Shown: in pieces, positions 1 through 9,090 of the stretch | How the letters are laid out: every line of letters starts with the position of its first letter | How positions within the stretch are numbered: position 1 is the first letter of the stretch | NCBI RefSeq assembly: GCF_014841135.1 | Contig: NZ_JACYTN010000015.1 | Coordinates: forward strand, 48,817 to 112,816 | Reading direction: 5' to 3' | Source: Paenibacillus arenosi | GTDB lineage: Bacteria; Bacillota; Bacilli; Paenibacillales; Paenibacillaceae | DNA: 64,000 bases | Translations under genes and position numbers: made by a program | The notes under the pieces: model-generated | What the model saw: only the letters and a program-made list of their open reading frames with translations | What the model was told of the DNA's origin: nothing | Database searches by the model: none

Positions 1-3000
1 TTCCCTGTGCTTCAACATAAGAACCGCCTTTATCAATCCTGCTATACCCGCCGCTTCAAATAAATGACCAATATTGGTTTTTACAGATCCAATTGCACAG
101 AACTGTTTTTTATTTGTGTACTTACGAAATGCGCGTGTTAAACCATTAACCTCAATTGGATCACCAAGCTTAGTCCCAGTCCCGTGTGCTTCTATAAAAG
201 TCAACGACTCCGGGTTAATATTCGCATCTCTCCAAGCATCTTCAACAACTTCCGCTTGTGCAATCGGATTAGGAGCAGTAATACCCACTGTTGTTCCATC
301 TTGATTGATTGCACTCCCTTTTATTACAGCATATATATGGTCCCCGTCCTCGATTGCACGCTGAAGAGGTTTAAGAAGTATCGATGCTACTCCTTCTCCA
401 ACTCCTGTACCATCAGATTCGGAATCAAATGTCTTAGCACGTGCATCTGAGGACTCCATATCAAGTCCTAGTGGGATCGGCAATAATACAGTACGGATGC
501 CACCTGCAACAGCCATCTCACATTCACCTTGCTGTATTGCTTTACAAGCCATATGTACGGCAACAAGCGAAGATGAGCATGCAGTATCTAATGTGATCGC
601 AGGACCTCTTAAATCTAGGTAGTAGGAAATACGACTCGCCAAAACAGAAGGTAAGTTCCCAACAATATATTGGGCTAGTGAATCTGGTTTACACGTAGAT
701 ACAAGCCTTTCATAGTCATAACCTACCTTTGAAAAACCAGTATATACCCCTACTTTTCTTCCTCTTATTTGATCCCCTGCATAACCTGCATCTTCAAGTG
801 TGTGCCAAACATTCTGCAAGAACAAGCGCTGGTTGGGATCCATAAGTTCTGCTTCTTTTGGACTTATTTTGAAGAAAGAATAGTCAAATCTATCAATTTC
901 ATCTAAATAACCACCTTCAACAAACTCGCTTTCTGACTTTTCCCACTGTAATGCGCTTAAAAATTGCTTAGCATCTCGCTTACGATCTTCAGAGATAGGG
1001 CGAATTAAGTCAGCACCATCGCTTAATCGCTGCCAGAACTGCTCTACTGTAGATACCTCAGGGAGTCGAAGTGCCATTCCTATAATTGCTATTTCCTGGT
1101 TATTTGCGCACTCCCGTTCATCTATTACATTTTTCGTATCGCTACTAAGCTCCGCTGTTAGATACTTCGCCAAATGTGAAAGGGATGGATAGGCGAACAG
1201 TTCCGTAACTGCTAACCTAATGCCAAATTGCTGTTCAATACGTTCTGAAATCTGTACTAATTGCAGGGAGTTTGCTCCTAAATCAAAGTAACTTCCATGT
1301 ATATCTATATGTTCTCTTCCAAGTACTTCCCCGCATATCCGCTTCAATTTATCTTCTACTTGACTATGAGAAAGGAGCTCGGCTTGTTGCTCAGAACTTA
1401 CTGAAATATAACTTTTCAATTCATGAGACAAACTACTATAATCACCATTTAAAAATTGCTTTTTCAACTTGTATCTTTGCACTTTTCCACTTGTTGTTTT
1501 CGGCATTTGTCGAATAGGAACAATTTCATTAATGACCCAGCCACCTACTCGATATAAATACTGTTTTAATTCCATAGCTAGCGGTGCAAACTTTTCCAAC
1601 TTCCTCTTCGTGACAACAAATAAGATAATTTCCTCTGTGTCTGTATCGATATTATGCACTCCACATGCTGCGACTCTACCCAGCTCAACTCCGTCAACTT
1701 CCTCAGCCACGCGCTCAATATCATGCGGATATACATTCTGACCATTTACAAAAATAATATCTTTGGCTCGACCTGTAACTACAAGTTCACCATCCCGAAA
1801 AAATCCAAGATCGCCTGTTACCACCCATCCATCAGACAACCTCACAGCTTCTGTTGCTTCTTTATTGTTGTAGTACCCTTGTGTTACATTTTCGCCCTTA
1901 ATATGTATGTTACCAACTACATTATCAGGTACAACATGATGCTCATCATCACATACTCTTATATGACAGTATTTAATAGCTTGTCCTACTTTTACGAAGC
2001 TGACTGCGGTCTGATCAGCTGGATCGACATCAATAACACGTTCATTCACATTTAAGTGATTACGGTTTAAATATAGTGTTTCAAACGAATTTCCCGGCAC
2101 AGGAATTGCCGCACCAACAGAGGCTTCAGCCAATCCGTAAACAGTCAGCATAGCTGTTTTCTTCAACCCATAAATGGATAATGTATTTAGAAATTCATTG
2201 CATAATGCTGATGATATCGGTTCGGCACCATTGTAAATAACACGCACTGATGATAAATCCCAAGAGTCAATTTTATTTGGTGAAAAGAATGACAAAAAAT
2301 ACTTGTAGCCAAAGTTAGGAGATGACAATATCGTTATTCGATGATCATGCGTTTTTTGCATCCAAAGGATTGGTTTGCGAATAAATAGTTCTGTTGGCAT
2401 TATGTATTGGGGAATTCCCATAACTAGAGGTGTAAGGTGGCAGGCAATTAAGCCCATATCATGTGTTAACGGCATCCAGGATAAGAAAGAATCCCGTTCA
2501 TGAATTTCAGTATTATGAATAATACCGCAGGCATTATGTATAAGATTTCGATGTGTTAGCATAACACCTTTAGGATCTCCTGTTGAACCAGAAGAAAATT
2601 GAATAAAGGCAATATCATCGGATTCCGCAGGATAAATCTTTGCTAGCTCAGGATCTCCTGTTTGTGTATCCATCAGCATAATGTTATCGATTATATTTTT
2701 ATCCGAGTGCTCCACTTTTTCTGTAAATTTGACAATATACTCGTATGCTTTAGCCGTAGCTATCATGCAGGGGGATTTTAACACTTTCCATATTTGGATT
2801 ACTTTTTCTTTGTGTTCGTCATTCTTGCCTATACTAACAGGTACAGGAATCATTCCTCCAAGCAAACATGCCCAGAAAGCTACAACAAATTTCCGATTAT
2901 CTTCGATCTGAAAAATAACCTCTTGTCGAGGTTGGACGCCTGACTGCTGAAGTTTGTGAAGAAATCCAAGTGCTTCCTGATATAACTCCTGATAAGTCAC

Positions 3001-3105
3001 ATAATCTTGCCGATGCTCTGCTTCAATGAATGTGATTCCCGTTTCTCTGATCGAACTACGATGTCGAATAGCATCCGTTAATGTCTTAAAGTTCAGCGTA
3101 AACAT
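1..3105 (-). CDS. Hybrid polyketide/nonribosomal peptide synthetase, loading end (acyl-AMP ligase, ACP, ketosynthase); cut by window edge
   Basis: The reading frame is open from an ATG at 3105 to base 1, 1035 codons with no stop, so the gene continues left of the window. Residues about 1-580 are an acyl-AMP ligase with the AMP-binding loop SSGSTGDPKG. An acyl carrier protein follows, with phosphopantetheine serine Ser613 in the motif GANSL. From about residue 690 there is a beta-ketoacyl synthase with active-site Cys843 in DTACSSS, His974 in EAHGTG and His1014 in NIGHLFEAAG. The order ligase-ACP-ketosynthase is that of the first subunits of iturin-family synthetases (MycA/ItuA), which activate a fatty acid and extend it once with malonate. 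That match is an inference, because the diagnostic aminotransferase would lie outside the window. A strong ribosome site, GGAGGG, lies 6 bases before the ATG. Product unknown. Confidence 0.9.
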   Translation of the reverse strand, partial: MFTLNFKTLTDAIRHRSSIRETGITFIEAEHRQDYVTYQELYQEALGFLHKLQQSGVQPRQEVIFQIEDNRKFVVAFWACLLGGMIPVPVSIGKNDEHKEKVIQIWKVLKSPCMIATAKAYEYIVKFTEKVEHSDKNIIDNIMLMDTQTGDPELAKIYPAESDDIAFIQFSSGSTGDPKGVMLTHRNLIHNACGIIHNTEIHERDSFLSWMPLTHDMGLIACHLTPLVMGIPQYIMPTELFIRKPILWMQKTHDHRITILSSPNFGYKYFLSFFSPNKIDSWDLSSVRVIYNGAEPISSALCNEFLNTLSIYGLKKTAMLTVYGLAEASVGAAIPVPGNSFETLYLNRNHLNVNERVIDVDPADQTAVSFVKVGQAIKYCHIRVCDDEHHVVPDNVVGNIHIKGENVTQGYYNNKEATEAVRLSDGWVVTGDLGFFRDGELVVTGRAKDIIFVNGQNVYPHDIERVAEEVDGVELGRVAACGVHNIDTDTEEIILFVVTKRKLEKFAPLAMELKQYLYRVGGWVINEIVPIRQMPKTTSGKVQRYKLKKQFLNGDYSSLSHELKSYISVSSEQQAELLSHSQVEDKLKRICGEVLGREHIDIHGSYFDLGANSLQLVQISERIEQQFGIRLAVTELFAYPSLSHLAKYLTAELSSDTKNVIDERECANNQEIAIIGMALRLPEVSTVEQFWQRLSDGADLIRPISEDRKRDAKQFLSALQWEKSESEFVEGGYLDEIDRFDYSFFKISPKEAELMDPNQRLFLQNVWHTLEDAGYAGDQIRGRKVGVYTGFSKVGYDYERLVSTCKPDSLAQYIVGNLPSVLASRISYYLDLRGPAITLDTACSSSLVAVHMACKAIQQGECEMAVAGGIRTVLLPIPLGLDMESSDARAKTFDSESDGTGVGEGVASILLKPLQRAIEDGDHIYAVIKGSAINQDGTTVGITAPNPIAQAEVVEDAWRDANINPESLTFIEAHGTGTKLGDPIEVNGLTRAFRKYTNKKQFCAIGSVKTNIGHLFEAAGIAGLIKAVLMLKHRE

Positions 3106-3237
3106 TATGGTCCCTCCTGCAATAGACAGTATTTAAAAGATGTTCTCTCTGAACAACAACAATTGGGAATGTGCTAATCTGTATGTAATTGTATTCTGGA
3201 CTCTCATGCACAAAAGATATAGTTACCGCTAATAATA

Positions 3238-3253
3238 ATTGAAATATTTCAAT
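3238..3253. promoter_or_regulatory. Perfect palindrome upstream of the synthetase gene
   Basis: ATTGAAATATTTCAAT is a perfect 16-base palindrome about 135 bases before the synthetase start. It could be an operator controlling this gene. No regulator is known for it and a clear promoter could not be placed relative to it. Confidence 0.35.
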
Positions 3254-3675
3254 GTTATTGATATTTTAACAGTAGCTAGCGTTAACACAACCAACAATCA
3301 TTACTTACAGCTTCAAGCCATGAAAGAACATCTACTTACCGTTCCTCCCAATCAACCACGATTCTGCTCAACATCTTCAATACATTTTGATATCGGTCGC
3401 ATTCTATATGGCATAAAGATTAACACGAAGAAAATTATGTAAATCCAAAATATGAAAACCTACTCTAACAGCATTTGAAATTATCCAGTTCTCATGTCCT
3501 ACTAAACGGTTAAGGCGAACGCAACTTTTCCTGATATAGGAAGAGGTTCCATTGATATCTTAATCTATATTTTTGTAAAAGACAAGATGATTCTGTCGTA
3601 AATTGATCCTTACTATCAATTTTAACCATTCAATACAATAAAACCATGTTCAGGCCAATCATCACATCCCTTCAT

Positions 3676-3730
3676 AAAAAAACAAACAGGCACTCCCCAC
3701 ACAGAAAACTGCGAGGTAGATACCTGTTCT
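3676..3730 (-). terminator. Rho-independent terminator of the PadR/ABC transporter operon
   Basis: Read on the minus strand, AACAGGTA and TGCCTGTT form a stem with an inner imperfect helix, followed by TGTTTTTTT. It lies about 95 bases after the permease stop codon. Confidence 0.75.
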
Positions 3731-3823
3731 ATAGCATTATTCCTTGTAAGTGTAAATTTAATCAATGTGGATCGTAAATGCATCAAGGCCTACACCTATG
3801 TGAACATTTTGTTGTATAACAAC

Positions 3824-6223
3824 TCATGCCTCAGTCGTCAATATTCTCGGCGAAGTCCGTAATATTAAACGTGATGCAGCCCATGCTCCACACGCTGCCG
3901 CTACAGCACTAATAGGAACCATCAATCCAATTCCTGCTGCATTTATTACTAATGGAACCTCTACTATTCCATAATTGGATAGTACCATATTGAGCAATTG
4001 TGGCAGTGCGAATACTCCCACTAGAAGCCCTAGTAACCCGCCAATTAGAGAAAGCACAAATATCCCTGTAGTAATAGAGAGACGAATTTTTGCTGATGTC
4101 ATCCCAATCGTTTTAAAAATGCCGTACGTTCTGCTTTCTTTCTTAATATTAATACGACATACACTATAAATAATGATAAAAGTAACTGCAATAAATAGGA
4201 AGCCCATACCACCCAACGGAACGAGCAAAACGTTTATAGCTTCCGAGAATACTTCATCTACCAAAGTACTTTGAGTTGCGACCCATAAGGCAGTACCATA
4301 CTTGGTTTGTAATTCACTTACAAACCCATCTATTGAAACACCTTCCTTCACATTTAAGAACATCGATTCCATGTTATTGTAGTCCGGCTGTATTTTTTGT
4401 ATCGCTTCTACTTTAAGACGAGCCGAGTTGGACATATTAGCAATAGCCTGATATATACCTGTTATTTCCATACTTATTGGTTTTCCTTGAACAAAAATTT
4501 CTATGGAATCACCTACTTCCTTCTGCAGCTTTTTAGCTACATTCACTCCAATAGCAATCTCATCACCATTCATGGGATTACGTCCTTTAAGATTAACTAC
4601 TCCTGTCTCGTTATAATCCCCTTCCAGCACAGTTAAATATACTCCCATAGAAGTCTCACTATCATTTTGAAGATTCTTATTCAGGGCAACAATGCCATTC
4701 ATATCTCCAAAACGACTAAAATTAGCTACACGTTCATCTAAATTAAATTGAGACCGCAACTGTTCATAGGATAGTTCCGCTGGTTTATCGATTTTCATCG
4801 AAATATCAGAACCATCGTATCCCCAATGCGAAATCGTCTGCCCTATAGACATAATGCTATAGATGAACAGAAATCCGAATACGAGAACCGCAGATGTCAT
4901 TCCAGAAATGAGAACCATTAGAGAAGAAGCCCTAACATTCTTGATAAGACCTCTCATTCCAATGACTAGCGAAGCTGGAAATTGTTCGAAGCGCAACCAT
5001 GCCCGTGCTGGCGAAGCAGCCTTTCTAGCAACAGCATGCTCAGCACCACCGTACCTAATAGCTTGCACTGGCTCGACTTTTCTTGCTTTACTCGCAAACA
5101 ACCAAGACGAAGCGACGATGACAAAAATAATTAAAGCAGCCATCAGCCAAGACCAATCTGTGGATGATACGCTCATATCTATGTTGGCAGTCTTCAGATG
5201 TGAAACCGAGCTATCCATAATACGATCTGAAAATGCATAACTCAGAAGCACTGCTGGAACAACGGATAAGCAAGCCAATAGTCCATACTGGATGACATAT
5301 ACACTAATGATTTTTCGAGATGTCAATCCAATCGAACTTAAAATACCTATTGTCTTATAGCTTGAAATAATTTCATCTGATATGGTGAAATAAATCGTAT
5401 AGAGAGCGATAGCAATCATTACTACCGACAAAAAAATCATGACAAATGCAATGAGCTTATTCGTGACAAGATAAAAGGAAGACAAGCTATCAAATTCCGA
5501 TTTTCCTTCTAAATATGGAGTACCAAGAGATTTTTCAAATGATTCCCAGTACGTTTGACTCTGACTATAATCACTATACCTCAAGCTGATCATCGTCTTA
5601 TCTACTTCATCCAACTTACTTGATACCTCACGGTAATCATCTGGGCTCATCCAGATACGGGATGTAGTTGTAAAAGGAGCACTATATGAAATATCTACAA
5701 CGACGGCGGACACTTTGTAGTCAATTACACCATTTTTCGTTTTTACCCCAATGCTATCTCCAACCTGAATATCCTTTGATCTTGCCAAAGTAGTAGGAAT
5801 CCATACCGTTCCTTCGTTCGGTATGGATGTTATTTGACCTTGGTCAAATAACAATTCATCTACAGCAGAAGGTTTTGGTGGAGTGTTTATCATCATAGCA
5901 GCCACATTGGAATGATCTTGCCCCTCATGCATAATTCCAGAGACATTGTGATACGGCATACTTTCCGAAACAGTTACTCCCTGCTGCTGCTTCCACCAAT
6001 GCTGCACTTCTTCAGGATCATGAAGCCCATTCTCAATTTTTAATATCTGGTGTGCCCCTTGCAATCTCTCATGCATATTCAAGTAAGCACCACCCGAGTT
6101 ACTAATAATAGCTACAGCTGTCATTAGTAACACCGCGGAGAGAAGAATAATAAGTGTGATGAAGAAATTCTGAATCTTCTTTTTTCGCAAACTTGATTTA
6201 GATAGTATCCAGACTGGTGACAT
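3824..6223 (-). CDS. FtsX-like ABC transporter permease, 799 aa
   Basis: Membrane subunit of an ABC exporter of the FtsX/MacB type. The protein has one membrane segment near residues 18-40, a large extracellular region to about 255, a block of three membrane segments (about 255-375), a segment near 430, a second extracellular region, and a final three-segment block (about 645-790). This is the two-FtsX-domain layout of permeases paired with a single ATPase in antibiotic-resistance or lipoprotein-handling systems. The start ATG has AAGGAG 9 bases upstream and lies 6 bases after the stop of the ATPase gene, so the two are translated together. The substrate cannot be read from the sequence. The neighbouring lipopeptide-type synthetase suggests self-protection or export, which is inference. 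Confidence 0.9.
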   Translation of the reverse strand: MSPVWILSKSSLRKKKIQNFFITLIILLSAVLLMTAVAIISNSGGAYLNMHERLQGAHQILKIENGLHDPEEVQHWWKQQQGVTVSESMPYHNVSGIMHEGQDHSNVAAMMINTPPKPSAVDELLFDQGQITSIPNEGTVWIPTTLARSKDIQVGDSIGVKTKNGVIDYKVSAVVVDISYSAPFTTTSRIWMSPDDYREVSSKLDEVDKTMISLRYSDYSQSQTYWESFEKSLGTPYLEGKSEFDSLSSFYLVTNKLIAFVMIFLSVVMIAIALYTIYFTISDEIISSYKTIGILSSIGLTSRKIISVYVIQYGLLACLSVVPAVLLSYAFSDRIMDSSVSHLKTANIDMSVSSTDWSWLMAALIIFVIVASSWLFASKARKVEPVQAIRYGGAEHAVARKAASPARAWLRFEQFPASLVIGMRGLIKNVRASSLMVLISGMTSAVLVFGFLFIYSIMSIGQTISHWGYDGSDISMKIDKPAELSYEQLRSQFNLDERVANFSRFGDMNGIVALNKNLQNDSETSMGVYLTVLEGDYNETGVVNLKGRNPMNGDEIAIGVNVAKKLQKEVGDSIEIFVQGKPISMEITGIYQAIANMSNSARLKVEAIQKIQPDYNNMESMFLNVKEGVSIDGFVSELQTKYGTALWVATQSTLVDEVFSEAINVLLVPLGGMGFLFIAVTFIIIYSVCRINIKKESRTYGIFKTIGMTSAKIRLSITTGIFVLSLIGGLLGLLVGVFALPQLLNMVLSNYGIVEVPLVINAAGIGLMVPISAVAAACGAWAASRLILRTSPRILTTEA

Positions 6224-6229
6224 ATTCTA

Positions 6230-7012
6230 TCACTCCTTCCCAGCAATAAATGAAAAGATCTGCTGTTCGCGGGACTGAAGCTGTTCTGGCTTATATTTGC
6301 CCAACTCCAATATCCCGCCAATCTGACCATCTTTGATGAGAATAATTCGATCTGCTCGACAGGCTGCTTTAATATCATGAGTTACCATGACAATGGTCTG
6401 TCCATCGCGATTAACTTCAGTTAATAAATCAAGAATAATCGTACCTTGCTCTTGATTCAAAGCTCCGGTCGGTTCATCCGCAAAAATAACTTCTGGGGAA
6501 TTGATAAGTGCCCTTGCAATGGCAGCTCTTTGTTGTTGTCCTCCCGACACTTGTGATGGTAGTCTATCCCGTTGCTCTTCAATATTCATAAGCTTAAGTA
6601 AATAGAGAGCTTTTGTACGAATATCTTTATTTGATCGTCCTGCTACATGACCAGGGAGAGCGATGTTTTCATATAAATTTAAATCTGGGACTAAATTAAT
6701 TGACTGGTATACATAACCAATTCTTTCTGATCGCAATGCTGTGATTTGTGTTTCTGATAGTTGATCAATTCGCTGTTCTTTGAAATACACACTACCAGAA
6801 CTTACACTATCCAAACCACTTAACATATAAAGCAACGTAGACTTTCCAGATCCCGAACTACCCATTATAACTGTAAATTCACCTTCATAAATATCTAAGC
6901 TCATATCCTTGGCTGCGTGAAATTCCTCATTTCCAGTTTGATACGTTTTATACAGATGCTCAGCTTTTAAAATCACTGTTTTCTTCTCATTAGGTTTTAG
7001 TTGAACCTTCAT
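6230..7012 (-). CDS. ABC transporter ATP-binding protein, 260 aa
   Basis: ATPase partner of the adjacent FtsX-like permease. Walker A is GSSGSGKST near residue 52, the signature motif VSGGQQQR is near 155, and Walker B VIFADEPTGAL is near 175, followed by the switch histidine in VTHD. The sequence is of the MacB/LolD class. A ribosome site GAGGG precedes the ATG. About 100 bases separate it from the DUF4097 gene upstream, with no terminator seen, so it probably belongs to the same PadR-led transcript. Confidence 0.93.
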   Translation of the reverse strand: MKVQLKPNEKKTVILKAEHLYKTYQTGNEEFHAAKDMSLDIYEGEFTVIMGSSGSGKSTLLYMLSGLDSVSSGSVYFKEQRIDQLSETQITALRSERIGYVYQSINLVPDLNLYENIALPGHVAGRSNKDIRTKALYLLKLMNIEEQRDRLPSQVSGGQQQRAAIARALINSPEVIFADEPTGALNQEQGTIILDLLTEVNRDGQTIVMVTHDIKAACRADRIILIKDGQIGGILELGKYKPEQLQSREQQIFSFIAGKE

Positions 7013-7113
7013 TTCAATCGCTCCCTCATATGAATTAGCATTTTTTCAGTAAGGAATATCAGTTATAGTAGTGAAATCATGTAGTTAAAAGAAGATTAGT
7101 TATGGATAACGAT

Positions 7114-7866
7114 TCATCTCTGCGTGAAAACGAGATTACCAGTATCTGAAACAAGTCGTACTCTAGGGGTCTTATTACTGTTTGAAGCTATGCTTGGAGG
7201 AAGGTTAGATTCTACGCTGCCATCGACTGTTTTCAGTTCATGCTGTAGAGAGTTAGGAATTTCATATGCTGTTACGGAAACATTACCTGTATCTGTCTTG
7301 ACGAAAATATCTGATGTGATTTTCTTTAAATGTAAAGAAACTTCACCCGTATCTGTAGACACATTAAACTTTCCGTCATTTACGTTAGCGAGAAAATTAC
7401 CTGTATTACTTGCTATTTGATATTCTATTGCGTGAACTTCTTCTATTGAAATATTTCCAGTATCGGTTTGTATCTGCAATTGTGCGAAGACTTGCTGAGG
7501 AATTTGAATGGTTAGTTTGACATTGGAGTAAAGAACAAAGAACTTTTCTGCAGTCTTTTCCTTCACAGAAATGACTACGTTTTTTCCGCTATGACTAACT
7601 TGCAACTCATAATCATCTGCCCAACGAGTTGTAATCGTACCAGTAAGCTTTGCTTCAATAGTTTCTCCTTTAGTCGGAGTCAGTTCAATATTTTGAGTGT
7701 CAGATATGACTTGAATATTTTGAATTTCTTGTGAATTAGCGCTCCATCTTTCACTAATTTCGGTTGTATTAAATGGTGATACACCCAGCAAATAGAGAGC
7801 AGTATTTCCAATTACCGCTATCACAATAAGCACCAAAGCCACTTTAACCTTCTTAGAGGCACTCAT
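7114..7866 (-). CDS. DUF4097 family membrane-anchored beta-repeat protein, 250 aa
   Basis: One membrane segment at about residues 6-27 is followed by an extracellular repeat region. The motif DTGN/NTGN/DTGE recurs about five times at spacings of 20-40 residues, typical of the DUF4097 (LiaG-like) beta-helical fold. The ATG at 7866 is chosen because GGGGGAG lies 6 bases upstream and the ATGA overlaps the stop of the preceding gene. A further in-frame ATG 15 bases upstream lacks spacing for a ribosome site. DUF4097 proteins often accompany PadR and DUF1700 genes in envelope-stress operons. Molecular role unknown. Confidence 0.85.
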   Translation of the reverse strand: MSASKKVKVALVLIVIAVIGNTALYLLGVSPFNTTEISERWSANSQEIQNIQVISDTQNIELTPTKGETIEAKLTGTITTRWADDYELQVSHSGKNVVISVKEKTAEKFFVLYSNVKLTIQIPQQVFAQLQIQTDTGNISIEEVHAIEYQIASNTGNFLANVNDGKFNVSTDTGEVSLHLKKITSDIFVKTDTGNVSVTAYEIPNSLQHELKTVDGSVESNLPPSIASNSNKTPRVRLVSDTGNLVFTQR

Positions 7867-8408
7867 ATATTTCTCCCCCATTTTCTTATGCTATAACGCA
7901 AATATCGAAGCACCTGGTTGTAGTACCAAGTTATCATTTTATTCAATCCATTCAGGAGCAGCAATCCCATACCTACTAATCCTAATATCCAAAAGAAATC
8001 AAACAAAAGGTTCCAGCTTACGCCATTCTGGATAAGCATAATAAGTGGTGATGCAAGCAACAGCGTTGCAATTACATACATACTTATAACTACGAACAAA
8101 GAAATTGCGAATGGTATCAGAACCGGTACTATATTGAATATACCAATACCTGCGATGGCAAAAGTAGCTTTAGTGATTCGATTTAATGTAGGAGAGTGTG
8201 TCGCTTGTTGCAGTCTATACTGTGCTATTATTTCTTTTGCAACCAGCTTGGGGGTTCCAAGACTTCTAACGATCTCCTCTTCATCTCTACTACAATACAG
8301 AGCATTAGCGAAATGTTCTTCATAATCACCCAACACCACCTCACGTTCTGATGGAGGGAGACATTTCAAATAGCTAGACAATTCACTTATATATTTTTGT
8401 TTATTCAC
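7863..8408 (-). CDS. DUF1700 family membrane protein, 181 aa
   Basis: The N-terminal domain, about 75 residues with the LPPSEREVVLGDYEEHF signature, matches the DUF1700 head (HAAS-like) found with PadR regulators. It is followed by three or four membrane segments between about residues 85 and 165. The start is taken as GTG at 8408, with AAGGGGGA upstream; an in-frame TTG at 8426 would lie inside that ribosome site. It overlaps the padR stop by 8 bases and the DUF4097 start by 4 bases, indicating translational coupling. In such operons the DUF1700 protein is thought to act with the regulator or transporter. The exact function is not known. Confidence 0.85.
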   Translation of the reverse strand: MNKQKYISELSSYLKCLPPSEREVVLGDYEEHFANALYCSRDEEEIVRSLGTPKLVAKEIIAQYRLQQATHSPTLNRITKATFAIAGIGIFNIVPVLIPFAISLFVVISMYVIATLLLASPLIMLIQNGVSWNLLFDFFWILGLVGMGLLLLNGLNKMITWYYNQVLRYLRYSIRKWGRNI

Positions 8409-8724
8409 CCCGCAGTCCCCCTTCAATTATTTCTTGAACACCTTCAGAAAATAATGTCCACTCCCCTAACAGCTGTTGAAGTGATTCCTTCCCTTTATCA
8501 GTCAGTTTATAATATTTTCGGGGCGGTCCTACATTTGATTGGATGTAATAAGTAGAAAACAAACCATCCACCGTGAGACGCCGAAGCAACGGATAAATCG
8601 TTCCTTCTGAAATTTCAAACTTGCGTGAAATCACATCTACTAACTCGTAACCGTAACGATCTTGCTTGGCAGTCAAAACCAGTACGCACAATTCCAATAC
8701 ACCCTTTTTAAACTGTACATTCAA
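8401..8724 (-). CDS. PadR family transcriptional regulator, 107 aa
   Basis: A small winged-helix repressor. The sequence has the family pattern: N-terminal FKKGVLELCVLVLTA, the recognition region YGYELVDVISRKFEISEGTIYPLLRRL, and the wing with GPPRKYYKLTDKG. A TTG start at 8724 is preferred because AGGTGG lies 5 bases before it and the family usually begins MNVQFKKG. The GTG at 8733 is directly preceded by an in-frame stop and has no ribosome site. It leads the PadR-DUF1700-DUF4097-ABC operon and is likely autoregulatory through the palindromes just upstream. The inducing signal is unknown; cell-envelope or antibiotic stress is the usual theme. Confidence 0.9.
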   Translation of the reverse strand: MNVQFKKGVLELCVLVLTAKQDRYGYELVDVISRKFEISEGTIYPLLRRLTVDGLFSTYYIQSNVGPPRKYYKLTDKGKESLQQLLGEWTLFSEGVQEIIEGGLRGE

Positions 8725-8751
8725 ATTAACCACCTACGCTTTTTCAGTACC

Positions 8752-8777
8752 TTTTAATCCGAGGTACCGGATTAAAA
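8752..8777. promoter_or_regulatory. Inverted repeat in the padR promoter region
   Basis: Arms TTTTAATCCG (8752-8761) and CGGATTAAAA (8768-8777) form a perfect 10-base inverted repeat with a 6-base spacer, 28 bases before the padR start. Candidate operator or leader hairpin. Confidence 0.45.
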
Positions 8778-8822
8778 AACAATATCGTGTTCCAAATGCA
8801 TTCCTTAGAGCTTACATGCTAC

Positions 8823-8841
8823 TACCTTGCATTGCACAGTA
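8823..8841. promoter_or_regulatory. Candidate PadR operator
   Basis: TACCTTGCATTGCACAGTA is an imperfect 19-base palindrome centred on T8832, with 7 of 9 positions matching. It lies about 100 bases before the padR start, a plausible site for autorepression. The assignment to PadR is inference from position and symmetry. Confidence 0.45.
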
Positions 8842-9034
8842 CCTAGTTACAAAAAACGATACTCAAATATAAACAATGACTCGTGAGATTTCTTTTCCTC
8901 TACATCCATTCCTGACTCATCGTATCCAGTTATACCCAAATTATACTTCCATTTTTTATAATTCACAAGCATTTTCTAAAAAAACTTGCATTTCGAATAA
9001 TTATCAATTCCTTAAGGCATTCCAGATACGCCAT

Positions 9035-9075
9035 TAAAAAAGCCACCTCTTCATCTATTCAGACAGAGAGGCGGC
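9035..9075 (-). terminator. Terminator of the SLH protein gene
   Basis: On the minus strand a 9-base stem (GCCGCCTCT with AGAGGTGGC, one G-U) is followed by TTTTTT, just after the stop codon. Confidence 0.9.
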
Positions 9076-9090
9076 CTCTTCAACTCAACC

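Larger units (their letters stand above)
3106..3823. other. 718-base intergenic region between synthetase and ABC permease genes
   Basis: No convincing gene. It holds the 5' region of the synthetase, a perfect 16-base palindrome at 3238-3253 and the terminator of the transporter operon at 3676-3730. A 67-codon open frame near 3239-3442 has no ribosome site and was not called. The rest is AT-rich with nothing else recognisable. Confidence 0.6.

Noticed and set aside
74..2055. Several plus-strand frames at the left edge
   Set aside because: All are shadows of the minus-strand synthetase, which is open over the whole stretch with conserved motifs.
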